From: UBA11346 sp038060575
Lineage (GTDB): Bacteria; Planctomycetota; UBA11346
Reading direction: 5' to 3'
NCBI GenBank assembly: GCA_964652775.1
Contig: CAZZAM010000004.1
Coordinates: forward strand, 1-64,000
DNA length: 64,000 nt
The notes under the pieces: model-generated
What the model saw: the letters and a program-made list of their open reading frames with translations, nothing else
The model's database searches: none
What the model was told of the DNA's origin: nothing
Translations under genes and position numbers: made by a program
Shown here: positions 52,716 through 61,186 of the stretch, piece by piece
How positions within the stretch are numbered: position 1 is the first letter of the stretch
Layout: each line of letters begins with the position of its first letter

Positions 52716-54209
52716 ATGCCCCAGAACATCACTCGTGCGACCACGCTCATGTTGCTGACCCTTGCAACGGTGGGGGCGGTAGATGCCAAGCCGACGCTGG
52801 TTGGACAAGCTTACGATATCGTCACAACGATGTCGGATGGCATTGAGCGCGGCAAAATGGACAAAAAGGAGCGTGTCAAAACCGAGACGTGTACATGGAC
52901 TTTTACCGCTGGATCCATTGCAGTCGCGGGCTCCGAGGGCCATAAGGAAAATGTGCCTTACAAGGTCACGTGGGTTGGACGCACAGCGCAGGTCACTGTC
53001 GATATTCCAGAGAAAGGAGCCAAACTAGACGTCGTCATTGATGGCAAAGGATTGCGCGGAAAATGGGTTCTCGATCCGCGCATGCTGGCAGCCTTCACCA
53101 AGCCGCCAACTATAGCGCTGACGGGAACCCTGCGTTCTATCCCGGTGGATTTGGGAAGTGCGCTTGCCAAGGCCAACGAGCTACAGTTGCAGCGCAAGCC
53201 GAAGGAGGCCGCATCAATATTCGCTAAGATCATTGAAGAGCGCACCACCGAGTTGGAACTGTCGTTGCCAGCGTTGACCGGCTACGTTGCCTGTTGCCAA
53301 CTGCTAAAGGACGACGCGACTGTGTCCAAGGACTACGCGGCATTGGCCAAGAAATTTGGCGTCACCTTGCCGCCACTCGATGGTGTCGCAGCGCTTGATG
53401 TCCAGCGGGCCAGTGAAGATCTGCTGTGGGGCCAAATAGGTGATGGAGAAGATCTGAAGTGGGTAGTGAAAGAGGCCAAGTGGTCGACCGTTGACGGCAA
53501 GGATGGCAAACAGCAGCGCTTGAGTCTGTCGATTGAGGCACCGTGCAAAATGGATTTGCTGAGCGACGAGGGCGACGCACGGCAGGTCGATATCACGGCC
53601 ACCGCTCCTGACGGCAAACAGTACATGGCTAAGGCATACCCGAGTTTTATGTCCATCGGTGATATGGGACGGATTTCGATCTACGCCAATTTTGAAGGCT
53701 TTCCCCCTGGTTTGACAAAATTTACAACGCTCACATATGCTGTTTTTCTGCAGCAAGCGAAAGCATGGAATCGCAAAGAATCGGCACTGCTCGACGGGGA
53801 AACCTGGAATGTCCAAGGGAAAACATGGACGATCACCAAAGTTTCTGATGGCAAGCAGGGCAAGGACATCCAAGTCAAGATGGTCGATCAGAACGCAAAG
53901 AAGCGCGGTGGCTCCTCGTCATCATCGTCATCTCATTCTTCCATTTCTATAAATGGTGAGGCGGTTGTTATTCCAGGAACACTGGCTGATCCCACCTCGC
54001 ATGAGCCATTCCTGTTGAAAGGTCAGGACGGATCGCTGGGTCAGGCGCGCAATACGTCGAAAAATTCGAGCGGTAACATAACCAATTACACTCTGCATTT
54101 CCCTAAGCCATCTGCTGCCTTTGTCGCAGCGGCGTTGGTTACGACAACGATAGCTGAACGTTCAACGCACGTGATTCATGCCGTTATCAAAGATGTGGAG
54201 TTGCCATGA
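52716..54209 (+). CDS. Exported hypothetical protein, paralogue of the next gene
   Basis: This 497-residue protein has a signal peptide (LMLLTLATVGAVDAKPT). A beta-rich N-terminal domain (about 30-145) looks like a lipocalin or DUF-type barrel, with WTFTAGSIAVAGSEG and VTVDIPEKGAKLD. A helical segment (about 150-225) repeats a TPR-like pattern (EAASIFAKIIEERTTELELS, GYVACCQLLKDD). The remaining half is beta-rich with a serine run (GGSSSSSSSHSSIS near residue 405). Residues about 150-260 align with the start of the 54206 protein. ATG 52716 is preceded by GGAGGATAG. Its stop overlaps the 54206 start (ATGA). Confidence 0.7.
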   Translation: MPQNITRATTLMLLTLATVGAVDAKPTLVGQAYDIVTTMSDGIERGKMDKKERVKTETCTWTFTAGSIAVAGSEGHKENVPYKVTWVGRTAQVTVDIPEKGAKLDVVIDGKGLRGKWVLDPRMLAAFTKPPTIALTGTLRSIPVDLGSALAKANELQLQRKPKEAASIFAKIIEERTTELELSLPALTGYVACCQLLKDDATVSKDYAALAKKFGVTLPPLDGVAALDVQRASEDLLWGQIGDGEDLKWVVKEAKWSTVDGKDGKQQRLSLSIEAPCKMDLLSDEGDARQVDITATAPDGKQYMAKAYPSFMSIGDMGRISIYANFEGFPPGLTKFTTLTYAVFLQQAKAWNRKESALLDGETWNVQGKTWTITKVSDGKQGKDIQVKMVDQNAKKRGGSSSSSSSHSSISINGEAVVIPGTLADPTSHEPFLLKGQDGSLGQARNTSKNSSGNITNYTLHFPKPSAAFVAAALVTTTIAERSTHVIHAVIKDVELP

Positions 54210-55372
54210 GTGGTCGATCGCGAGTTATTCATGGCGTCTACATGGCGGGGTTACTGCTCGCGTGTGGGTTTGCGGCTGCGGCCGACGAAGTCCCGGCGAC
54301 GATTGCATCTGCCCAGGAATTGTTGATCGGCCATCAGCCGAAGCAGGCGATTCCGATCTTTCGCGGCATTTTGGAGAAGGACCGATACGACCTCGATCAA
54401 GCTGAGCCTGCGCTGGTCGGCCTAGTGGCAGCGTATCAGTTGCTGAAGGGGGATCCCCAGGCAGAGGCTGACTACCACCGCCTGACCGCCAAATATTTGT
54501 CCAAGGAGCCAGTGCTTGATGGTGTGACCCGATTAAGTCCTGATCAGGCTCGCGAGGATTTGCTCTGGAAGGGCTGGTGGGATGGGAAAGCCGATCGGTT
54601 TGTGGTTAAATCGATTGACCGCGAACGGAAAATATCTGACGGCGTTCGCTCCAGTTCGTTGAAAATTCATGTTGCGCTGCCTTCGTCTGAGAAATTTCCT
54701 GTCCAAATGATGCAAGAAGCTAATTTCTTCGATTTTGATCGTGATCGGGGCGATGTTACAGCAACGCTTCCAGACGGCACTGTTATGGAGGGTCAGGTGA
54801 TGTCTTTCGGATTGTCCGGTTTCCACGGTAGAGGACATGGTGAGTCGCAATTGCAATTTCAGGTAACGATTGAGGACGTTCAGCCGGCAGTCACCAGCTT
54901 GCGTGTGTTATCCGGTCGTGTTCCGGTGACGTTGATTAAACGTAAATCCCGAAATGAAATTCCGCTCCAAGTTGGTGCGACATGGTCAAGTGCAGGGATA
55001 AACGGGAAAGTGACCCAGTTTCACATTGAGGACGGCCACTACGTTCTCGGCGTGACTACCAAGCCGAAGGGGGCTGGTAAGCCAAACGGTGGAATCGCCG
55101 CAAATGGTGGCCAAATGCATCTTGCAGCTGCCGGCGCGGCTGCTGTTTCAATTGGAGATGATGAACGGGAAACTGGCTCTGTATGGTTGAAAGGTGCATC
55201 AGGGAAACGTATGTTCCCCACCTCGTCTGACTCATCGGGAAGTCATGGCAATACGATCATGAACTTCCACTTTCCCATGCGGGAATCCGCTCAGTGCATA
55301 GTTTGGGAGTCAGTCGAAGAGACATCGACCCATGATATGACCTTTGTGCTCACCAATGTTCAGGTGCCATAG
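54206..55372 (+). CDS. Exported hypothetical protein, second paralogue upstream of the histidine kinase
   Basis: The protein has 388 residues. A signal segment (VYMAGLLLACGFAAAADEVP) and a TPR-like region (about 30-105; AIPIFRGILEKDRYDLDQAE, GLVAAYQLLKGD, DQAREDLLWKG) are shared with the 52716 protein. The beta-rich remainder has strands such as FVVKSIDRERKISDG and SLRVLSGRVPVTLIK. Its N-terminal barrel is missing relative to the first copy. It starts at ATG 54206, within the ATGA overlap, and is 10 bp before the kinase gene, so the whole set is one transcript. The proteins may bind the kinase's sensor domain. Confidence 0.7.
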   Translation: MSGRSRVIHGVYMAGLLLACGFAAAADEVPATIASAQELLIGHQPKQAIPIFRGILEKDRYDLDQAEPALVGLVAAYQLLKGDPQAEADYHRLTAKYLSKEPVLDGVTRLSPDQAREDLLWKGWWDGKADRFVVKSIDRERKISDGVRSSSLKIHVALPSSEKFPVQMMQEANFFDFDRDRGDVTATLPDGTVMEGQVMSFGLSGFHGRGHGESQLQFQVTIEDVQPAVTSLRVLSGRVPVTLIKRKSRNEIPLQVGATWSSAGINGKVTQFHIEDGHYVLGVTTKPKGAGKPNGGIAANGGQMHLAAAGAAAVSIGDDERETGSVWLKGASGKRMFPTSSDSSGSHGNTIMNFHFPMRESAQCIVWESVEETSTHDMTFVLTNVQVP

Positions 55373-55381
55373 CGCATCGGC

Positions 55382-57268
55382 ATGAGACGCTACTGGCTCT
55401 TTTCCCTAATGGCCTTTGTGCCATGTGTCGCGCTGGTCACATGGGCCTCCTGGGAATATGTGCAACGTGGCAGCCGGGATGAAGCCGGTTTGCGTTTAAG
55501 TTTCCGTGAACTGGCTGAAGATGTAGCGAAGCGCAGTTTGATAGACTTGTTGGAGCATATCGATCGCGTTGCCGCCACGGCAGCAAATCCACAAGAACTG
55601 GATAGTCTGCCCGGAGTGACGTTGGCGTTTGTGCCAACCGCTCACGGGCGAATCACGAGCTCATTTGCCGCGCCTTCATCGACCGTGTCACCAGCCGTCA
55701 GCGTCGATGCGCGATTGCTTGAGGCGCGCAGGCTTGAACTGGTGAGCGAGGATCTGGATGGTGCCGAGCGTGTGTATCGTGACCTCATACGAGGTGGTGG
55801 CACCAAAGGCGTGATGGCTGAAGCAAACACGGGATTAGTGGCGGTTTTGCTTAAGCGGCAAAGGTATGAGCAAGCAGATATAGCTCTGAACACAGCGATT
55901 TCTGTGCATGCGATCGAAGCGGATCAAGCGGCGGTGCTGGCACTAACCTGTGCCAAGCAGCGATTATCGCCAGATCTGATCCAGAGTATGGTCACACTAT
56001 TGACGCGTCGGGAGGGTGATCCCGAATTCAGGGTTCGAATCCAGCAGGTGTTGGATACGCACACGGGCGAAATGTCGGCGGCCGTGTTGAGGCAGTATAG
56101 GCAATTGATTGATGCGACTCATCGCGAAGAACGCTTCAGCGCATTGGATCTTGCCGTTGGCACCGCCATCCGTTCCTGGCTGATCGAGCGGGCTGGAGAT
56201 GGTGCTGCAGGGTGGATCAGAACTCCCCGGGGAGAGATCTTTCGATCGAGTCCGGCTAACCGGGCAATCATTAGTCAGATTGATTCGGGCCAACTACGTT
56301 CCTTGATCGAGTTAGAGCTGGTCAAGCAACCGAGTCTTGTGGTCTTAGCGAGAACCTATCAAGACCAGCATGGCCGACCAATCAGCGATGTGATTCCATA
56401 CATTCACATTGATGCACCGTGGGGAGAATCAATTCAGCTACAAGTGCCGAAAGGTGATTCGGTATCGCTGCCACTGCTTTCAACCCAACATATCCTCCTG
56501 ATCATGGTGGTACTGGCGCTGCTGATGATGATATCAGGTTTTGTATTCTTGTATCGCACCGCGCGCCGCGACATTGAATCGATGCAACGTCGTTCGGATT
56601 TCGTTTCCAACGTGTCGCACGAATTGAAGACGCCGTTGTCGCTCGTGCGTATGTTCGGGGAAATGCTGTCCCTGGATTACGCGCGGGATGAGGCCGAGCG
56701 TAAATCGTGGTATGGCATTATCGTCCAAGAATCGACCAGGCTTTCACATCTGATCGCTAACGTGCTGGATTTCGCAGCGATGGAGAAGGGGACTAAGCGG
56801 TATATCAGCGAGCCAGTCGATCTGACGGCGTTGATCCGGAGTCTCCATGAGGCGTATCGACCGCAGCTCGACCGGACAGGATTTACGGTCACAGCAGACT
56901 TGTCACCAGCATTGGTGTTAGGTGATCAGGGCGCACTTACCCAGGTATTTATCAACTTACTGACGAATGCGATGCAGTATTCGACCGAGCGTAAGGATCT
57001 GACGATTGTTGTGCGTCGTGAGGGAGCCGATGCGATCTTGATGGTCACTGACCACGGCATCGGAATTGCTCCGGAATTTCACCGGCGCATATTCGAATCG
57101 TTTTATCGAGTCGAGTCGGGCCTCACGCGTGAGACCCGTGGTACTGGCATTGGTTTGAGTCTGGTTCGCGCCATTGTTGAGGCCCATCATGGACGGATCG
57201 AGGTTGAGAGCGCGCTTGGATGCGGTAGTACCTTCCGTGTGCGTTTGCCTGCGGTGGAGCCAACATGA
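55382..57268 (+). CDS. Sensor histidine kinase with TPR-like periplasmic sensor
   Basis: The kinase has 628 residues. TM1 is at about 4-24 (LFSLMAFVPCVALVTWASW). A periplasmic region (about 30-365) contains TPR-like helices around 115-225 (GAERVYRDLIRGGGTKGVMA, ANTGLVAVLLKRQRYEQADI). TM2 is at about 369-393 (HILLIMVVLALLMMISGFVF), with no HAMP domain. The HisKA phosphorylation site SNVSHELKTPL has His413. The ATPase domain carries FINLLTNAMQYS (N box), DHGIGIA (G1) and RGTGIGLSLVRAIV (G2). Its stop overlaps the response-regulator start (ATGA). The TPR sensor suggests recognition of a protein, plausibly the exported pair just upstream. Confidence 0.92.
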   Translation: MRRYWLFSLMAFVPCVALVTWASWEYVQRGSRDEAGLRLSFRELAEDVAKRSLIDLLEHIDRVAATAANPQELDSLPGVTLAFVPTAHGRITSSFAAPSSTVSPAVSVDARLLEARRLELVSEDLDGAERVYRDLIRGGGTKGVMAEANTGLVAVLLKRQRYEQADIALNTAISVHAIEADQAAVLALTCAKQRLSPDLIQSMVTLLTRREGDPEFRVRIQQVLDTHTGEMSAAVLRQYRQLIDATHREERFSALDLAVGTAIRSWLIERAGDGAAGWIRTPRGEIFRSSPANRAIISQIDSGQLRSLIELELVKQPSLVVLARTYQDQHGRPISDVIPYIHIDAPWGESIQLQVPKGDSVSLPLLSTQHILLIMVVLALLMMISGFVFLYRTARRDIESMQRRSDFVSNVSHELKTPLSLVRMFGEMLSLDYARDEAERKSWYGIIVQESTRLSHLIANVLDFAAMEKGTKRYISEPVDLTALIRSLHEAYRPQLDRTGFTVTADLSPALVLGDQGALTQVFINLLTNAMQYSTERKDLTIVVRREGADAILMVTDHGIGIAPEFHRRIFESFYRVESGLTRETRGTGIGLSLVRAIVEAHHGRIEVESALGCGSTFRVRLPAVEPT

Positions 57269-57954
57269 GTCCAGTTATCCTCGTAGTCGAAGACGATCCG
57301 GCCATGGCGTTGGGCTTAACGCGCATGCTGGAGACGGCTGGCTACCGTGTTATCGCGGCCAAGAACGGCGCTGAAGTTGCTGCGATTGTCCGCGACAAAC
57401 GTCCGGATCTGGTCCTGCTTGATGTGATGATGCCGCGCAAAGACGGATTCCAGGTGGTGCGCGAACTTCGTGCCGCCGGTGAAGGCGTGCCGGTCGTGAT
57501 GCTGACGGCGAAGGGCGAAGCGGCAGACAAGGTGCTTGGCCTAGAGCTCGGTGCCGATGATTACGTGACCAAGCCATTTGGCGTGCCAGAACTGCTGGCG
57601 CGCATCAAAGCTCGACTTCGGCGGGCAGACGGCGGCGCAGAGCGTATTCGGTCAGCGTCCTTTCCAGGTCTTGAGATTGATTATGAGCGGCAATCGGTCG
57701 TCGGATTGGCGAGTCAGCAGGCTTTATCGAGTCATGAAGTTCGCTTGCTACGGGCCTTGGCGTCTTGCGCTGGCGAGCTGGTTCCGCGTGCCCGGCTGTT
57801 GGCCGACGTCTGGGGCGACGACAGTTCAGTGACTGACCGGGTGGTGGACTACCACGTCGTCAAACTGCGTCGCAAGCTCGAATTAGCCACCGGAGAGGCG
57901 GAACCGCGTCGTATTCTCACCATGCACGGCAGTGGTTATAAATTCGTACCTTGA
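57265..57954 (+). CDS. OmpR/PhoB-type response regulator
   Basis: The regulator has 229 residues. Its receiver domain (about 1-115) has Asp53 as phospho-acceptor (LVLLDVMMPRKDG), the acidic pocket VVEDDPA, the switch threonine in VVMLTAKGEA and the lysine in DDYVTKPFG. The C-terminal winged helix (about 130-229) includes EVRLLRALASCAGELVPRAR and DYHVVKLRRKLE, ending HGSGYKFVP. It is the cognate partner of the upstream kinase and probably activates genes including its own operon. Confidence 0.95.
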   Translation: MSPVILVVEDDPAMALGLTRMLETAGYRVIAAKNGAEVAAIVRDKRPDLVLLDVMMPRKDGFQVVRELRAAGEGVPVVMLTAKGEAADKVLGLELGADDYVTKPFGVPELLARIKARLRRADGGAERIRSASFPGLEIDYERQSVVGLASQQALSSHEVRLLRALASCAGELVPRARLLADVWGDDSSVTDRVVDYHVVKLRRKLELATGEAEPRRILTMHGSGYKFVP

Positions 57955-58007
57955 GTTCGTGTCATACTCGCGCTTGCCAGAGCCGGAATAATCCAGACAA
58001 GTCCGCC

Positions 58008-58607
58008 ATGCGCATAATCGCCACTCTCGCTCTGGTATCCTTCCTCTCACTGACTGCCGCTGAGCCCGCGGTCGCCACCAAGCCCGCTGGGCCAGGGATC
58101 GCCTTTCCGGCCGAGTACGCCTGCACCATGTCGATGACCAAAGATGGCACGGCAATGACGATCAAGATGTTTCGTGGAAAGGGTGGTCTGACCCGCATGG
58201 AGACCAAGGCTGAAGGCCAGGAGGTCATCATCATCGTGAAGCCAGAACAGAAGCAGATGCACATGCTCATGGTTGGCATGAAGATGGCGATGACGCAGCC
58301 GCTCAGTGATACAGCAGGCCCGATGAAGGATCCGACCACGGATCCAGCCGCAACCTGGAAGAAAGTCGGTGCTGAGACGATCAATAAGATCGCCTGTGAC
58401 AAATACGAATACACTTCGAAATCTGGCAACGGAGTCGCCTGGATTGATGGTACGCGCAATGTCCTTATTCGCGTCCAAGGTGGCGGCAAGTCAGAGACGG
58501 CAGATTTCAGCGACTACACGATTGGCGCTCAAAAGGCGGACTTATTCGAAGTCCCAGCCGGCTACCAGTCCATGGGTGCACCCGGCGGCATGCCCGGCGG
58601 CAAGTGA
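58008..58607 (+). CDS. Exported DUF4412-like protein
   Basis: The protein has 199 residues. A signal peptide (LALVSFLSLTAAEPAVATKP) and a beta-rich domain recall the DUF4412 type: EYACTMSMTKDGTAMTIKMF, GGLTRMETKAEGQEVIIIVK, QKQMHMLMVGMKMAM, then CDKYEYTSKSGNGVAWIDGT. Repeated Met-rich strands are characteristic of that domain. ATG 58008 precedes the signal. It overlaps the pseudouridine synthase start by 4 bp (GTGA), so the two are coupled although their roles differ. Confidence 0.65.
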   Translation: MRIIATLALVSFLSLTAAEPAVATKPAGPGIAFPAEYACTMSMTKDGTAMTIKMFRGKGGLTRMETKAEGQEVIIIVKPEQKQMHMLMVGMKMAMTQPLSDTAGPMKDPTTDPAATWKKVGAETINKIACDKYEYTSKSGNGVAWIDGTRNVLIRVQGGGKSETADFSDYTIGAQKADLFEVPAGYQSMGAPGGMPGGK

Positions 58608-59632
58608 CGGCCTCGCGTCGCGGCTGGAAGCTTGATCTCGGTGATCAACGGGATGTTCCGCCGCCGAAGCGTGCTGGATCCAAACCACAGCGTCCAGGCC
58701 GTACCCGCCGGCCACAACAGGGTGCGCCGGAGTGGACGCCCAGCGCCGATGCGCGTCGCGTCGGCGTCGAGGCCGGGGTTAGGCTGTCGGCCTATATTGC
58801 CCGCACCAAAGGCGGAATTTCCGTTCGTGAGGCCAAGCGTTTAGTCGAAGCCGGTGCTGTTCGCGTCAATGGTGCCATCGTCACGTTCGCCAGTCGTACG
58901 ATGGCGATCGGCGATATTGTCGAAGTGTTTATTGATGCTGTGCCGCAGGAGCATCACTTCGATCCCCGGCGCGTGCTCTTCGATGCCGATGGTGTGTTCG
59001 CCTACGACAAGCCGGCTAAGTTGCCGGTGACGCCGACGGACGCGACCAAAAGCTGGAGCCTACTCGACATCCTCAAAGCTAAGCTCGGTCTGATTATTCC
59101 CGTGCATCGCATCGATGCTGATACGAGCGGCGTGGTCTTGTTTTCACGCAAGGAACTCGTCGCCCGCAACTTGGAAGAAATGTTCCAACAGCATGCGGTC
59201 AGCAAGACCTACATGGCGATCGTCCGTGGTCATCCGCGCGAGAAGGGCGAGCACCGCAGCTATTTGGTGCAAACCGGTAAGGGCCAGGGTTACGAGCGTT
59301 GGGAAAGCGGGCGCGGCGCCGACGCGCGTGAAGCTATCACGACCTGGGAAGTGGTTGAGCGCCTGGGCAAATTTGGCTCGTTGGTACGCGTCATACCCAA
59401 GACCGGACGTCATCACCAAATCCGTATCCATTTTGCCGAGATGGGGCATCCGCTGTATGGCGATGTCCGTCACGGTGATCGTCGCGATCCAGTCCAGGCG
59501 TCGCGCCACATGCTGCACGCGTGGAAAGTCGAATTGCCGCATCCATCAGGCGGCGAGGAATTGAAGATTACCGCGCCAATTCCACAGGAATTCGAGCGTT
59601 TAGCCGAGGCACTGCGGCGCGCGAAGGGGTGA
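58604..59632 (+). CDS. RluA-family 23S rRNA/tRNA pseudouridine synthase
   Basis: The enzyme has 342 residues. An S4 RNA-binding domain (about 75-110; REAKRLVEAGAVRVNG) precedes the RluA catalytic core with PVHRIDADTSGVVLFSR. Its aspartate (in RIDADTSG) is the nucleophile. RLGKFGSLVRVIPKTGRHHQ and MLHAWKVELPHP match RluA/RluD. A charged N-terminal extension (about 1-60) is rich in Arg and Pro. The start is GTG 58604, overlapping the preceding stop. The subfamily (RluA, RluC, RluD) is not certain; an S4 domain fits RluC/RluD. Confidence 0.9.
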   Translation: MTASRRGWKLDLGDQRDVPPPKRAGSKPQRPGRTRRPQQGAPEWTPSADARRVGVEAGVRLSAYIARTKGGISVREAKRLVEAGAVRVNGAIVTFASRTMAIGDIVEVFIDAVPQEHHFDPRRVLFDADGVFAYDKPAKLPVTPTDATKSWSLLDILKAKLGLIIPVHRIDADTSGVVLFSRKELVARNLEEMFQQHAVSKTYMAIVRGHPREKGEHRSYLVQTGKGQGYERWESGRGADAREAITTWEVVERLGKFGSLVRVIPKTGRHHQIRIHFAEMGHPLYGDVRHGDRRDPVQASRHMLHAWKVELPHPSGGEELKITAPIPQEFERLAEALRRAKG

Positions 59633-59667
59633 GAGTTACGAGCTACGAGCTACGAGCTACGAGTTAT
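59633..59667. repeat. Half element E11 (TACGAGC heptamers, single arm)
   Basis: Four TACGAGC-type units (59637-59664), the left arm of the E1-type repeat, stand alone. No complementary arm is seen within the next 100 bp. It starts directly after the RluA-type gene's stop and ends at the convergent nucleotidase stop. Confidence 0.75.
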
Positions 59668-60578
59668 CAAGCGTTACAGACCCCAAACGGAACGTGTACC
59701 GCCGGTGCGATGCGCGCTGCGCCTTCAGCATTGGTGCGTTTATCATCGAAGAAAATATGTGGCTTGAACTGACGGAGGACTGGCTCCTTGGGTGCCGAGC
59801 CAAGGAAGAACGCTTCGTCGACGGTGATGCCCCAAGCGCGCAGAGTTGAAACCACACGGCGATCGGCGGGATAACTGCGAGCGGTGACTATCGCCGTGCG
59901 TAGTCGAGGGCCGATTCCGCCGAGAGCCTGCAAGCGCTGTTGTACTTGAGATAAGCCGGCGAGTAGGCGTGCCATTGGTCCGGGAGCGGCTGGAATATCA
60001 CCGTGCGCCGATTCATGGGCATGAAATGCTGCGAGGTTTTGCTCAGCATAGATGCGTTCACCGGCATCATCAGCGATGACGCCGTCGAAGTCGAAGGCAA
60101 CGCGTAGTTCGCGAGCGTCATCATCTTCGGATGCACCGGGCAACACTTCACCAGCGGCAAATCCTGCCGCGATTGCCTTGGCAACGTCATCGGCGTGACG
60201 AGTGAGAAACAAATGGGCACCGAACGCCTGCAAGTATGGCCACGGATCAGCACCGCCAACGAAGGCCATGCGGCCGAGCGGGAGGTGGTGATGCTCAAAC
60301 GCAAGTCGAGCGCGCAATCCGGTGTCGGGGTCATTGCGTGATATAAGGGCGACTTCAACCGCCGGTCGGTCCAGGCCCTGATTGAGCGAGAGCAGGCGTT
60401 TAATGAACGGAAATGCAATACCTGGTGGTAGTGGCTGATCCTCATGATCGCGCTGATATGCGCGGTAGGCTTCGCGGCCCGCAGCGCGAAAAACCTGGTC
60501 AGCCTCGCCCAAGTCGAAGAGCGCCGACGAAGCGATCGCCACGACCAGATCCGGACCAACGCTTCCCGTCTTGCTCAT
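59667..60578 (-). CDS. 5'-nucleotidase (NT5C1/cN-I-like family)
   Basis: This 303-residue HAD-fold nucleotidase of the cytosolic 5'-nucleotidase I family has the catalytic FDFDGVIADD near residue 172 (DxDGV). The family N-terminus is LVVAIASSALFDLGEADQVF, continuing FPFIKRLLSLNQGL and GGADPWPYLQAFGAHLFLTR. The C-terminal FFDDKRTNAEGAA holds the HAD motif III/IV acidic pair. It dephosphorylates nucleoside monophosphates. It diverges from thiS by 18 bp. Confidence 0.85.
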   Translation of the reverse strand: MSKTGSVGPDLVVAIASSALFDLGEADQVFRAAGREAYRAYQRDHEDQPLPPGIAFPFIKRLLSLNQGLDRPAVEVALISRNDPDTGLRARLAFEHHHLPLGRMAFVGGADPWPYLQAFGAHLFLTRHADDVAKAIAAGFAAGEVLPGASEDDDARELRVAFDFDGVIADDAGERIYAEQNLAAFHAHESAHGDIPAAPGPMARLLAGLSQVQQRLQALGGIGPRLRTAIVTARSYPADRRVVSTLRAWGITVDEAFFLGSAPKEPVLRQFKPHIFFDDKRTNAEGAARIAPAVHVPFGVCNA

Positions 60579-60596
60579 GGCGATACCCTCGCAGGC

Positions 60597-60797
60597 ATGC
60601 GTATCACGGTCAATGACGAGTCGCGTGAGGTGCCGGACGAGATGACGGTCGCCGAGCTGGTGGCATCCCTGGCCTTGCCGTCAACGCGGGTCGCAGTCGA
60701 GGTTGATCGCCAACTGGTTCGTCGTGCTGACCATGCCGGGCATAAGCTGCAGGCCGGCTCGGTAGTCGAGGTTGTGACGCTTGTCGGTGGGGGTTAG
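60597..60797 (+). CDS. thiS: ThiS-family sulfur-carrier protein
   Basis: This 66-residue ubiquitin-fold protein begins MRITVNDESREVPDEMTVAE, has VAVEVDRQLVRRADHAGHKL and ends VEVVTLVGGG. The C-terminal di-glycine (here a tri-glycine GGG) is adenylated and turned into a thiocarboxylate that donates sulfur. No thiG, thiF or thiE gene is adjacent, so it might serve another pathway, perhaps the JAMM/PLP pair at 51 kb. The stop overlaps the convergent RusA-like stop by 4 bp. Confidence 0.85.
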   Translation: MRITVNDESREVPDEMTVAELVASLALPSTRVAVEVDRQLVRRADHAGHKLQAGSVVEVVTLVGGG

Positions 60798-61186
60798 GGT
60801 TCTTCAAAGACTGCGTCCTCGCCAGCCCACGGTAGAAACTGAATTTCAGTACGCTCTTGGTCCTTCGGCACCTTGGATTGGTAATACTCGCAGTGAAACC
60901 AGCGCGGACTGTCATCTTTGAGGTAACCGAGGCGGATCAGGCAGTCGGGGATCGGTTTTGCTCCGCCGACAAAGTTGGCGTAGTCTACGAGCCGCGTGCG
61001 CAGGCTACGAAGGACCATGCGCACCGGCTCGGTCGGTGGTTTGCGCGGTGGCAGTTGCGCACGCAACAAGATGAACCACGCATCGCGCTCGGCGGTGTAT
61101 GCGCTCCAGTGGCGATACATCGAAGCGTTCTGACTGGGCACGCGGCGCTTGATAATAATCAGATGTCCGACGAGATCATTCGGCAC
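60794..61186 (-). CDS. RusA-like Holliday-junction resolvase (tentative)
   Basis: The protein has 130 residues from GTG 61186, which is preceded by AAAGGG about 5 bp upstream. It begins with a strand (LVGHLIIIKRRVPSQN). Next come the pieces that define RusA: RLVDYANFVGGAKPIPDCLI (conserved D, N, K, D) and LGYLKDDSPRW (paired D-D-S). Aspartates and the lysine match the RusA catalytic site pattern. RusA enzymes resolve branched DNA and are often phage-borne, but no phage gene is here. The frame is open further up (to ATG 61306), overlapping the next gene; 130 residues is the normal RusA size. Confidence 0.6.
   Translation of the reverse strand: MPNDLVGHLIIIKRRVPSQNASMYRHWSAYTAERDAWFILLRAQLPPRKPPTEPVRMVLRSLRTRLVDYANFVGGAKPIPDCLIRLGYLKDDSPRWFHCEYYQSKVPKDQERTEIQFLPWAGEDAVFEEP

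Noticed and set aside
56025..56046. GGTTCGAATCC resembling a tRNA T-loop
   Set aside because: It is inside the histidine kinase reading frame and no cloverleaf can be drawn around it.
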